Origin: Streptomyces sp. HUAS 15-9
GTDB lineage: Bacteria; Actinomycetota; Actinomycetes; Streptomycetales; Streptomycetaceae
Direction: 5' to 3'
Length of the DNA stretch: 64,000 nucleotides
Assembly (NCBI RefSeq): GCF_025642155.1
Contig: NZ_CP106798.1
Span: 7,378,001 to 7,442,000, forward strand
Of the stretch, positions 1 to 8,170 are shown in pieces. The notes beneath the pieces were generated by a model. It saw only the letters and a list, made by a program, of their open reading frames with translations, was not told the DNA's origin and did not search any database. The translations under genes and the position numbers were made by a program. Each line of letters begins with the position of its first letter. Position 1 is the stretch's first letter.

Positions 1-1
1 G

Positions 2-727
2 GCCTCCGAACGCATCGCGGGCGCCCGCTCGTTCGTGGCCAAGGAGCGGGCCGCGCGGCTCATCCGCGCGGCCGGAGTCCCCTTCGGGGTCAACGTCGTC
101 CTGCACCACGGCAATCTCGACGCCCTCGACGACCTGATCGCTCTCGGCGTGGCCTGGGGCGTGGACCGGATCGAGCTCGCCAACACCCAGTTCCACGGCT
201 GGGCGCTGCGCAACCGGACCGCCCTGCTGCCCACCCCCGAGCAGACCCGGCGGGCCCACGACACGGTGGCCGACTGGCGTCAACGGCTCCGTGACGGACC
301 CGAGTTGGTGTGGGTCGCACCCGACCTCGTGGACGCCACGGCCAAGCCCTGCATGGGAGGCTGGGGCAGGGTCTCGCTCACCGTCGCCCCCGACGGCACG
401 ACCCTGCCCTGTCCCGCCGCGGCCGCCCTCCCGGGCCTCGATCCGCCGAATGTGAAGGACCGCCCGCTCGACTGGATCTGGCGGCGGTCGACGGCCTTCA
501 ACGCGTTCCGTGGCGAGTCCTGGATGCGGGAGCCCTGCCGGACCTGCGCTTTGCGCACCACCGACCACGGCGGCTGCCGCTGTCAGGCGTACGCCCTCAC
601 CGGCGACGCCGCCCGCACCGACCCCGCCTGCCGGCACGCCCCCGACCACCACCTCGTACGCGACCTCGTGCGTCTCGCCGACGCAGACCGAGACCTCGCG
701 TACGCCTACCGCGAAGGAGGACCATGA
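2..727 (+). CDS. pqqE: PQQ synthase radical SAM/SPASM protein PqqE, C-terminal part (5' end outside window)
   Basis: The reading frame is open at the window edge. What is visible is the end of the radical SAM barrel and the SPASM domain. The SPASM part is diagnostic: KPCMGGWGR, then DGTTLPCPAA, NVKDRPLDWIW, FRGESWM, EPCRTCALR and GGCRCQAYALTGDAA, which together supply the auxiliary Fe-S cluster cysteines expected in PqqE. The family joins Glu and Tyr side chains of the PqqA peptide in the first step of PQQ synthesis, in the cytoplasm with the PqqD chaperone. The stop overlaps the next start as ATGA, so translation is probably coupled to the secreted polysaccharide genes downstream. Other pqq genes are presumably just upstream of the window (inference). 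Confidence 0.93.
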   Translation, partial: ASERIAGARSFVAKERAARLIRAAGVPFGVNVVLHHGNLDALDDLIALGVAWGVDRIELANTQFHGWALRNRTALLPTPEQTRRAHDTVADWRQRLRDGPELVWVAPDLVDATAKPCMGGWGRVSLTVAPDGTTLPCPAAAALPGLDPPNVKDRPLDWIWRRSTAFNAFRGESWMREPCRTCALRTTDHGGCRCQAYALTGDAARTDPACRHAPDHHLVRDLVRLADADRDLAYAYREGGP

Positions 728-1907
728 GACGCCGACGTCTGCGTGCGGCGCTGACGGCACTCGCGCTGACCACGGGTGGCCTGGCCGCGCTGCCCGCCGC
801 CGTCCCCCGGCCGTCGCCGCCCCCGCCCCGCGCCGGCCGGCCGCCGCCACCGACTGGTCCACGGCCGTGGTCGACTCCACCATGGACCGCTACACACCGG
901 CCACCATCGGCGGCTGGTCGTACCCGGTGGGCCTCTACCTCTACGGCCAGTACCTCACCTACCGGCGCACCCACGACGCGCGCTACCTCACCTACATCAA
1001 GAGCTATGTCGACCGCTTCGTGAAGAGCGACGGCTCCATCGGCCAGTCATTCAACAACCTGGACAGCATGCAGGCCGGCCGGCTGCTGGTGATCCTGCAC
1101 CACGAGACGGGCCAGGACCGCTACCGCAAGGCGGCCAAGAAGATCCGCGACCGCCTGGCCACCTACCCGCGCACCGCCGACGGCGGTTTCTGGCACGCCG
1201 ACAACAGCAGCCGAGCCCATCAACTCTGGGCCGACGGTGTCTACATGGTGAACCCGTTCCTCGTCGAGTACGGCAGGGAGTTCGGCGACCGTGCGTACAC
1301 GAACGACGAGGCGGCCGAGCAGCTCGCCGTCTACGGCGGTCATCTCCAGGTGGCGAACGGGCTGTTGAAGCACGCCTACGACGAGTCGAGGACCGCGAGC
1401 TGGGCCGATCCGCACACCGGGCTCGCACCCGAGCACTGGTGCCGGGCGATCGGCTGGTACTCGATGGCGATCGTCGATGTGCTCGACGCGATCCCGGGCG
1501 GCCATCCGCGACGGCCCCAGCTCCTCGACATCTTCCGGCGGCTCGCGGCCGGTCTCGAGAAGTACCAGGACCCGGCGACCGGACGCTGGTTCCAGGTCGT
1601 CGACAAGGGTGGCCGCGCCGACAACTGGACCGAGACGTCCTGCTCCAGCATGTTCACCTACGCGCTGTTCCGGGGCGCCCAACAGGGCTATCTGGACCGG
1701 CACTTCACGGCCGTGGCCCGGCGTGGCTACGAGGGCGTGCTGGCGAAGGTCTCGGTCGGCACGGACGGCCGAACCAGCCTGGCCGACATCTCCATCGGCA
1801 CGAACGTCGGCGACTACGCGTACTACATCGCGCGCACCCGGGCCACGAATGACTTCCACGGCCTAGGGGCCTTTCTGATCATGAACGAGCAGCTGCGAGG
1901 AGATTAG
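724..1907 (+). CDS. Secreted GH105/GH88-type unsaturated rhamnogalacturonyl hydrolase, with frameshift at the signal peptide
   Basis: The mature part reads from about position 855 as an alpha/alpha-barrel GH105-like protein: GGWSYPVGLYLYG, FNNLDSMQAGRLL and QLWADGVYMVNPFL, the last carrying the Asp of the family's active site. Such enzymes remove the unsaturated uronic acid left by rhamnogalacturonan or pectate lyases. A good signal peptide (MRRRRLRAALTALALTTGG) starts at the ATG at 724 but lies in another frame. One extra C in the run CCCCC at 804-808 would join the two frames and give an Ala-Val-Ala cleavage region, so this is either a sequencing indel or a real loss of export. The gene overlaps pqqE by ATGA, and the next start is 4 bases after its stop. 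Confidence 0.85.
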
Positions 1908-1911
1908 TGTC

Positions 1912-2751
1912 ATGAGCACGTCTAGATGGGGCACGGCCAGAAGGGCGGTGCTCGGTGCCGCACTCGGCGGCGCCGCGACAGCCGCGGTCGGCCTGCCCGC
2001 CTCACGCGCCTCGGCCGCGTCCTGGCAGCTGAAGTGGTCGCCCTCGGCGAGCCGCGACGGCCTCGGCGCCTTCGAGACCGTCGAGGACGACCGCGCGGAT
2101 TCCCACCCCGCCGGGCACCCGCACATCCACCCCACCGGCGACAACTGGCGCTTCACCATGCACAAGGTCGACCGCGACACCTCGACCGACCGCCAGCGTC
2201 AGGAGGTCACCGGCCTGCGCACAAGCGGCAGTGGCTATCTGAAGTGGACCCAGGGCCAGACCTGGCGGATCACCTACTCGATGTACATCCCGAGCTCGCT
2301 GAAGGCGACCACCACCTTCACCCACATCATGCAGATGAAGCAGCCCGGCAACGGCACCTCGCCGATCGTCGTACAGTCCCTGCGCCGGGATGGGGGCACC
2401 TCCCTGCTCGAGCGAAGCCGAGAGCTTGGGGGAGGGGTGCAGACCATCGAACTCAGGCTGGCCATCGACGACATCCTGGTCGGCCGCACCGATCTCGCGC
2501 CGCTGCACGACAAATGGACCGACGTCGACTTCCAGATCAAGGTCGGCAACGGCTCGGCCGGCTCGGTCCGCTGGATCCTCAAGAGCGGCTCCACGACCGT
2601 CGTCGACAAGGCCAGGACCGGCGTCGACACCTTCCTCGCCGACCGCGTCCGCCCGAAGTGGGGCATCTACCGCTCCCTCGGCGACACCTCCGGCTCCCTG
2701 CAGGACACCTACCTGCTCCTCACCGATCTCCGCGGCTACCAACTCCTCTGA
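1912..2751 (+). CDS. Tat-exported heparinase I-like polysaccharide lyase-type protein
   Basis: The N-terminus has a twin-arginine signal (TARRAVLGAALGGAATAAV) ending near AASWQ. The rest resembles the polysaccharide lyase domain with a heparinase I-like jelly-roll fold: TWRITYSMYIPSSL, FTHIMQMKQPGNG, DKWTDVDFQIKVG and WGIYRSLGD. The likely role is cleavage of a uronic-acid polymer outside the cell, feeding the GH105 enzyme encoded just upstream; the actual substrate is not readable from sequence. The gene lies 4 bases after the GH105 stop and 11 bases before the next gene. About 15 codons in the middle (near 2391-2435) come from a dispersed inverted repeat that is not part of the family fold but keeps the frame. 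Confidence 0.75.
   Translation: MSTSRWGTARRAVLGAALGGAATAAVGLPASRASAASWQLKWSPSASRDGLGAFETVEDDRADSHPAGHPHIHPTGDNWRFTMHKVDRDTSTDRQRQEVTGLRTSGSGYLKWTQGQTWRITYSMYIPSSLKATTTFTHIMQMKQPGNGTSPIVVQSLRRDGGTSLLERSRELGGGVQTIELRLAIDDILVGRTDLAPLHDKWTDVDFQIKVGNGSAGSVRWILKSGSTTVVDKARTGVDTFLADRVRPKWGIYRSLGDTSGSLQDTYLLLTDLRGYQLL
2391..2435. repeat. Dispersed small inverted-repeat element inside the lyase gene
   Basis: The stretch begins TGGGGGCACCTCCCTGCTCG and continues AGCGAAGCCGAGAGCTTGGG with terminal GGAGG. A close relative occurs at 18400-18441, outside any gene. Elements of this shape (G-run, CCTCC, GAGCGAAG, GGGGGAG) are common in Streptomyces intergenic regions. Here the copy sits inside a reading frame, adds about 15 residues (GGTSLLERSRELGGG) and does not break it. 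Confidence 0.7.
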
Positions 2752-2762
2752 GGAGCCGTCAT

Positions 2763-5700
2763 ATGCGTTCCACCACCCCCCACCGAAGAGGTGCGGCGGC
2801 GATCGTACTGTCCGTCCTCGCCGTCGTCCTCGGCCTCGCCCACCCCGCGGCCCTCGCCGCCCCACAACAGCCTCACCGCGCGGCCGCCGTCTACGACGTG
2901 CGCGACTACGGCGCCAAGGGCGACGGATCCGCCAACGACACCCCCGCCGTCAACAAGGCCATCACCGCGGCCAATTCGGCCGGCGGCGGCACCGTCCGCT
3001 TCCCGGCCGGCACCTACAGGTCCAAGAACACCATCCACATGAAGAGCGACGTGACGCTCCAGGTCGACACGGGCGCCACGATCCAGGGCTCCTCCGCGGA
3101 CACCTACGACCCGCCCGAGTCCAACCCGTACGACAAGTACCAGGACTACGGGCACAGCCACTTCCACAACGCGATGATCTACGGCGACCGGCTCACGGAC
3201 ATCGGCTTCGTCGGCGGCGGGGTCATCGACGGGGCCGGCAACCTGATCACCGGCAACCCCAAGTCAGGAGAGGCCGACAAGATCATCTCGCTGACGAGGT
3301 GCGACGGGCTGCGCCTCGGCGACGGTCTCACCCTGCGCCGCGGCGGTCACTTCGCGGCTCTCGTCAACGGCTGCAAGCACGTCACCTCGGACCGTCTCAC
3401 CATCGACACCGCGAGCGACCGCGACGGCTGGAACATCATCTCCACCACCGATGTCACGGTCACCCGTGCCGACATCAAGGCCAATGACGACGCCCTGGTC
3501 TTCAAGAGCGACTACGCCCTCGGCGCCAAGCTGCCCAACGGCCATGTCCGGGTGCGCGATTCCTCCTTGTCGGCCCGGTGCTGCAACGCCCTGATGTTCG
3601 GCTCCGAGACCTGCGGCGACTTCACCGACTACCAGTTCGAGAAGATCCGTATCGAGGGCGCCGACAAGTCCGGCCTCGGCATGGTGTCCATGGACGGCGC
3701 GAAGATCTCCGACGTCCACTACCGCGACATCACCATGACCGACGTCCACTCGCCGATCATGGAGAAGATCGGCACGCGCAAACGGTGCGGCGACAGCCCC
3801 GGCGTCGGCTCGATCAGCAACGTGACGTACGACAACATCACGGCCACCGGCAGCGGCCCCTCCTTCAGCCCGACCCTGTGGGGCGAGAACGGCCACCGGA
3901 TCAACGGCATCACGTTCCGCCATGTCGACATCACCGTGCCCGGCGGCAACGGCACCATGTCCACGGGCGTGCCGGGCAACGACCCGAAGGACTACAACCC
4001 CAAGGCCATCGGCACCCGTCCGGCCTACGGCTGGTACCTGCACAACGCGGACGACGTCACCTTCACCGACAGCTCCGTGAAGTTCGCCGCGAACGACGGC
4101 CGTCCCGCGGTCATCGCCAACGCTGCGAGCAATATCCGCTTCACTCGCTTCACCGCCCAGCGCGGCAGCAACTCCCCGCACGACACCGGCTTCCAGAGCG
4201 TCAGCGGCTACTGCCTGACGGACAGTCACAACACCTCCGGCGGCGCGCTGCGGACCTCGTCCACCGGGTCCACCGAGAACTGCGGTGCGCAGGCCAGGCC
4301 CCTGGACCTCGACAACCCCCGCCAGGACTTCCTGCGCAACTCCGTCGGCGGCCTCTTCCTGCACTGGGGCCTGCGCACCGCCCCCGCCCACACCAATTGC
4401 GGCGCCTGGGAGAACGACGTCACCAGCGGCGGCTGGACACCGGACTACTGGGTGAACGAGGCCCGCAAGCTGCATACGCAGTACCTCGTCCTGGCCACGT
4501 TCCACAGCCGGCTGGGCTACGCCCGCCCCTGGCCGTCCCGGATCCCCGGCTCCTGCTCCACCAAGCGGGACTTCCTCGGCGAGCTGATCACCGCCGCCAA
4601 GGCCAAGGGCATGAAGGTCATCCTCTACATGACCGACGACCCCCAGTGGCACGACGAGGGCGGTCACGAGTGGCTGGACTCGGCCGGCTACTCCGCCTAC
4701 AAGGGCAAGAACGTCGACCTGACCACCCGGGACGGCTTCGGGCAGTTCAGCTACGACAACTTCTTCGAGGTCATGGACCGCTATCCCGACCTCGGCGGCT
4801 TCTGGATCGACAACGACAACGCGTACTGGGAGAGCCACAACCTCTACGCGCAGATCTATCGGAAGCGCCCGAACTACACGCTCAGCAACAACAACGAAGA
4901 CACGCCGATCATGGACATGATCAGCAATGAGCAGAAGACCGGGATGACCCCCGCCTACGACTACCCGCAGGCCGTCTACACGGCTCAACCGCGCCTGACC
5001 GAGGCCGACTTCAAACTGCCCTCGGCCGGCGCCTGGTGGTACGACGGCTCCGACCCCTCGGTCGACCGCAAGCTCACCCTCGGCCGGCTCGTCACCAACG
5101 CCGGTTCCTCGGTGAAGGCCCTGATGGCCGAGACCGCCCAGGTCGACGGCAGGTTCCCGGCCAACCAGGCCGCCTTCAACACCTTCGCGAACACCTACCT
5201 CGACCCCATCTGGGAGTCCCTGCACGGCACCGAGGGCGGCGGCTATCTGTACGGCGGCCTCAAACCCGGCTTCTGGAACGACGGCGCGCACGGCGTGACC
5301 ACGATCAGCAGGACGGACCAGAACCGGCAGTACATCCACGTCCTGACCCCGCCCAGCACCAGCACCCTGCGCATCCGCGACAACGGCTACCGCATCACCT
5401 CGGTCACCGACCTCCGTACCGGAGCGGCCGTTTCGTGGTCGCAGTCCGGCGGTGTGCTCAGGCTCACCGGCCTCGGCACCTGGGACCCGTACGACACCGT
5501 CTTCAAGGTCACCACGGCGGGCCGCCAGGGCATCCTCAAGGGCGTCAAGGTCTCCGCGAGCGCCTCGGCGAGCGGCCACACCGGCTCCGCCGCCGGTGAC
5601 GGCGACCACCTCACCTACTGGGACAACGACAAGACCCTGCCCGTCGACCTCACCTTCGACCTCGGCACGGCGAAGAAGGTGCGGTACATCGGCCTCAACC

Positions 5701-8159
5701 AGCGGGAGGACTCGGTCGCCTACGCCCGCTCCGCCACCGAGCAGTCCGCCCGCATCAAGGACTACAAGGTCTTCCTGAGCAACGACGGCTCCACCTGGGG
5801 GAGCGCGGTGAAGACCGGGCAGCTCCCGAGCCGGCGCGGCATCCAGGGCATCGACCTCACCGCCGCCAACGCCCGTTACGTGCGCCTGGAGGTGGACTCC
5901 ACCTGGGCCGCGTCGACCGACACCACCCGCTACAAGCGGCTGCGGATCGACGAGGCGTGGATCGGCACCGCGTACGCGACACCGGCCGACCTCACCACCA
6001 AGTCGGACAACGGCCAGTCCCTCCGCCCGGCCATGGGCTGGAGCAGCTGGAGCTTCGTGCGCCGTTGGCCCACCGAGGCGAAGATCAAGGCGCAGGCCGA
6101 CGCGCTGGTGGCGAGCGGGCTGAAGGATCACGGGTTCGTCCAGGTCAACCTCGACGACTTCTGGCAGACGTGCGACTCCAACGGGTTCGTCGTCGACTCC
6201 TACGGCCGCTGGACCGTGAACGCCGCCAAGTTCCCGTCCGGGATCAAGGCGCTCGCGGACTACGTCCACTCCAAGGGGCTGAAGTTCGGCTTCTACGTCA
6301 CCCCGGGCATCGCCAAGAACGCGGTCACCGCGAATACGACGATCGAAGGGACTCCGTACCACGCGAAGGACATCGCGGACACCTCGAAGACGGAGAAGAA
6401 CTACAACTGCAAGAACATGTACTACATCGACTACTCCAAGCCGGGCGCACAGGACTTCATCAACTCCTGGGCACGGCAGTTCGCCTCCTGGGGAGTCGAC
6501 CATCTGAAGATCGACGGCGTGGGCAGCCAGGACATCCCGGACGTCCAGGCCTGGGACAAGGCCCTGCGGGCCACCGGGCGGCCCATCACCTTCGCCCTCT
6601 CCAACAACCTGCCGATCGCGAACGCCGTCACCTGGCGGAAGCTTGCCAACAGCTGGCGCACCCAGGGCGACGTGGAGTGCTACTGCGGGCCCGGCGCGAA
6701 CGGCAGCGGCTACCCGCTCACCGACTGGTCGCATGTCTCCGCCCGCTTCACCTCGGCCGCCGACTGGCAGCCGTACGCCGGTCCCGGCGGCTGGAACGAT
6801 CTCGACTCGCTGGAGATCGGCAACGGCGACCAGGTGGGGCTCACCGCCGACCAGCGGCGCTCGCACTTCACGCTGTGGGCGATGGCAGGCGCGCCCCTGC
6901 TGCTCGGCACCGACCTCACCCACCTCGACTCCGTCGACAAGGCGATGCTCACCAACGACCGGCTCATCGGCGTCGACCAGGACGGCGTCGCCGCGAAACG
7001 CCTTGTGAACAGTGGTGTCAAGCAGGTTTGGAGCAAACGCGAAAACAGCGGTGACTACGTGGTGGCGCTGTTCAACACCGGAACCTCCGGCCGCGCCACG
7101 GTCAGTGTGAACTGGTCCCACGTCGGCTTCACCGGTTCCGGCGATGTCACCGACCTCTGGTCCGGCTCCCACAAGGGCGTGATCGCCGACTCCTACAGCG
7201 CGACCCTGCGCCCGGGGGAGACCCGGCTGATCCGCGTCGAACCCGCCGCCTCCACGCGGTCGGCGGCGGCCTCGCCGGGCTTCGCCGTCGCCCCCTACGA
7301 GTACCTCGGCTGGGGCAACCCGCCCAGCCCCACCTCGGTCATGTCGGCGACCGGCGTCAAATGGTTCACGCTGGCGTTCGTCCTCTCCGACGGCACCTGC
7401 AACCCCAAGTGGGACGGCTCGCGCCCGCTGACCGGCGGCAACGACCAGTCGAAGATCAACGCGATCAGAGCGGCGGGCGGTGATGTGATCGTGTCCGCCG
7501 GAGGCTGGAGCGGCGCCAAGCTCGGCGAGAAGTGCGCCGGCGCCTCCGCGCTCGCCGGCGCGTACCAGAAGGTCATCAACGCCTACAGGCTGAAGGCCCT
7601 CGACATCGACATCGAGAACACCGAGTGGGCGAGCGCCACCGTGCGGCAACGCGTCGTCGACGCGCTGAAGAAGGTCAAGGCCGACAACCCCGGCCTGAAG
7701 ACCGTCATCACCTTCGGCACGACGACCAGTGGCCCCGACTCCACCGGTGTCGACATGATCAAGCGGGCGGCCGCCTCCGGGCTCGTGAACGACGTCTGGT
7801 GCATCATGCCGTTCGACTTCGGCGGCGGCACCACCGACATGGGCACCCTCACCACCCGGGCCATGGAAGGCCTCAAGGCCCGGGTCAAGTCGGCGTACGG
7901 CTACGGCGACGCCACCGCCTACGCCCACATAGGGCTCTCGTCCATGAACGGCAAGACCGACGACTCCGGTGAGCGTGTCCGCGTCGCCGACTTCAAGACG
8001 ATGCTCGCCTACGCCCAGCAGCACCACATCGGACGCCTCACCTACTGGTCCGTCAACCGTGACCGCGCCTGCGGCTCCGGCACCGACGGCGACTCCTGCA
8101 GCGGCGTGTCGCAGCAGCCGTACGACTTCCTGAAGGTCTTCGCCCAGTACACGGGCTGA
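2763..8159 (+). CDS. Secreted five-module glycoside hydrolase: GH28-like, GH29-like, F5/8 (CBM32-like), GH27-like, GH18-like
   Basis: A 1798-residue secreted protein; the ATG at 2763 follows GAGGAGCC and opens a signal peptide ending near residue 33. Modules in order: a pectin-type right-handed helix (45-505; VYDVRDYGAKGDG, Asp242-Asp243 in ANDDALVFKSD); a GH29 fucosidase-like barrel (515-920; GGLFLHWG, candidate nucleophile Asp683 in GGFWIDND); an F5/8 discoidin-type domain (926-1078); a GH27 alpha-galactosidase-like barrel with tail (1088-1500; GWSSWS, nucleophile Asp1251 in DHLKIDG, acid/base Asp1303 in SWRTQGD); and a GH18-like barrel (1505-1798; SAGGWSG, Asp1614-Ile-Asp-Ile-Glu1618). No frameshift or internal signal peptide marks any junction. 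The set suits removal of galacturonan, fucose and galactose units from a branched plant polymer; the GH18-like module does not obviously fit. Each fold is recognised by motifs only, and specificity is unknown. Confidence 0.88.
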   Translation: MRSTTPHRRGAAAIVLSVLAVVLGLAHPAALAAPQQPHRAAAVYDVRDYGAKGDGSANDTPAVNKAITAANSAGGGTVRFPAGTYRSKNTIHMKSDVTLQVDTGATIQGSSADTYDPPESNPYDKYQDYGHSHFHNAMIYGDRLTDIGFVGGGVIDGAGNLITGNPKSGEADKIISLTRCDGLRLGDGLTLRRGGHFAALVNGCKHVTSDRLTIDTASDRDGWNIISTTDVTVTRADIKANDDALVFKSDYALGAKLPNGHVRVRDSSLSARCCNALMFGSETCGDFTDYQFEKIRIEGADKSGLGMVSMDGAKISDVHYRDITMTDVHSPIMEKIGTRKRCGDSPGVGSISNVTYDNITATGSGPSFSPTLWGENGHRINGITFRHVDITVPGGNGTMSTGVPGNDPKDYNPKAIGTRPAYGWYLHNADDVTFTDSSVKFAANDGRPAVIANAASNIRFTRFTAQRGSNSPHDTGFQSVSGYCLTDSHNTSGGALRTSSTGSTENCGAQARPLDLDNPRQDFLRNSVGGLFLHWGLRTAPAHTNCGAWENDVTSGGWTPDYWVNEARKLHTQYLVLATFHSRLGYARPWPSRIPGSCSTKRDFLGELITAAKAKGMKVILYMTDDPQWHDEGGHEWLDSAGYSAYKGKNVDLTTRDGFGQFSYDNFFEVMDRYPDLGGFWIDNDNAYWESHNLYAQIYRKRPNYTLSNNNEDTPIMDMISNEQKTGMTPAYDYPQAVYTAQPRLTEADFKLPSAGAWWYDGSDPSVDRKLTLGRLVTNAGSSVKALMAETAQVDGRFPANQAAFNTFANTYLDPIWESLHGTEGGGYLYGGLKPGFWNDGAHGVTTISRTDQNRQYIHVLTPPSTSTLRIRDNGYRITSVTDLRTGAAVSWSQSGGVLRLTGLGTWDPYDTVFKVTTAGRQGILKGVKVSASASASGHTGSAAGDGDHLTYWDNDKTLPVDLTFDLGTAKKVRYIGLNQREDSVAYARSATEQSARIKDYKVFLSNDGSTWGSAVKTGQLPSRRGIQGIDLTAANARYVRLEVDSTWAASTDTTRYKRLRIDEAWIGTAYATPADLTTKSDNGQSLRPAMGWSSWSFVRRWPTEAKIKAQADALVASGLKDHGFVQVNLDDFWQTCDSNGFVVDSYGRWTVNAAKFPSGIKALADYVHSKGLKFGFYVTPGIAKNAVTANTTIEGTPYHAKDIADTSKTEKNYNCKNMYYIDYSKPGAQDFINSWARQFASWGVDHLKIDGVGSQDIPDVQAWDKALRATGRPITFALSNNLPIANAVTWRKLANSWRTQGDVECYCGPGANGSGYPLTDWSHVSARFTSAADWQPYAGPGGWNDLDSLEIGNGDQVGLTADQRRSHFTLWAMAGAPLLLGTDLTHLDSVDKAMLTNDRLIGVDQDGVAAKRLVNSGVKQVWSKRENSGDYVVALFNTGTSGRATVSVNWSHVGFTGSGDVTDLWSGSHKGVIADSYSATLRPGETRLIRVEPAASTRSAAASPGFAVAPYEYLGWGNPPSPTSVMSATGVKWFTLAFVLSDGTCNPKWDGSRPLTGGNDQSKINAIRAAGGDVIVSAGGWSGAKLGEKCAGASALAGAYQKVINAYRLKALDIDIENTEWASATVRQRVVDALKKVKADNPGLKTVITFGTTTSGPDSTGVDMIKRAAASGLVNDVWCIMPFDFGGGTTDMGTLTTRAMEGLKARVKSAYGYGDATAYAHIGLSSMNGKTDDSGERVRVADFKTMLAYAQQHHIGRLTYWSVNRDRACGSGTDGDSCSGVSQQPYDFLKVFAQYTG

Positions 8160-8170
8160 GGGGAACGCCC

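Noticed and set aside
3264..8027. A 1587-codon minus-strand frame opposite the GH fusion
   Set aside because: High GC at third positions makes long antisense frames; its composition (Val, Gly, Asp, Arg, His rich) lacks domains, while the plus strand has complete catalytic motifs.
1926..8159. Reading the GH fusion as 2077 residues from 1926
   Set aside because: The extra part overlaps the lyase gene in another frame and is low-complexity; ATG 2763 has an SD and a signal peptide.
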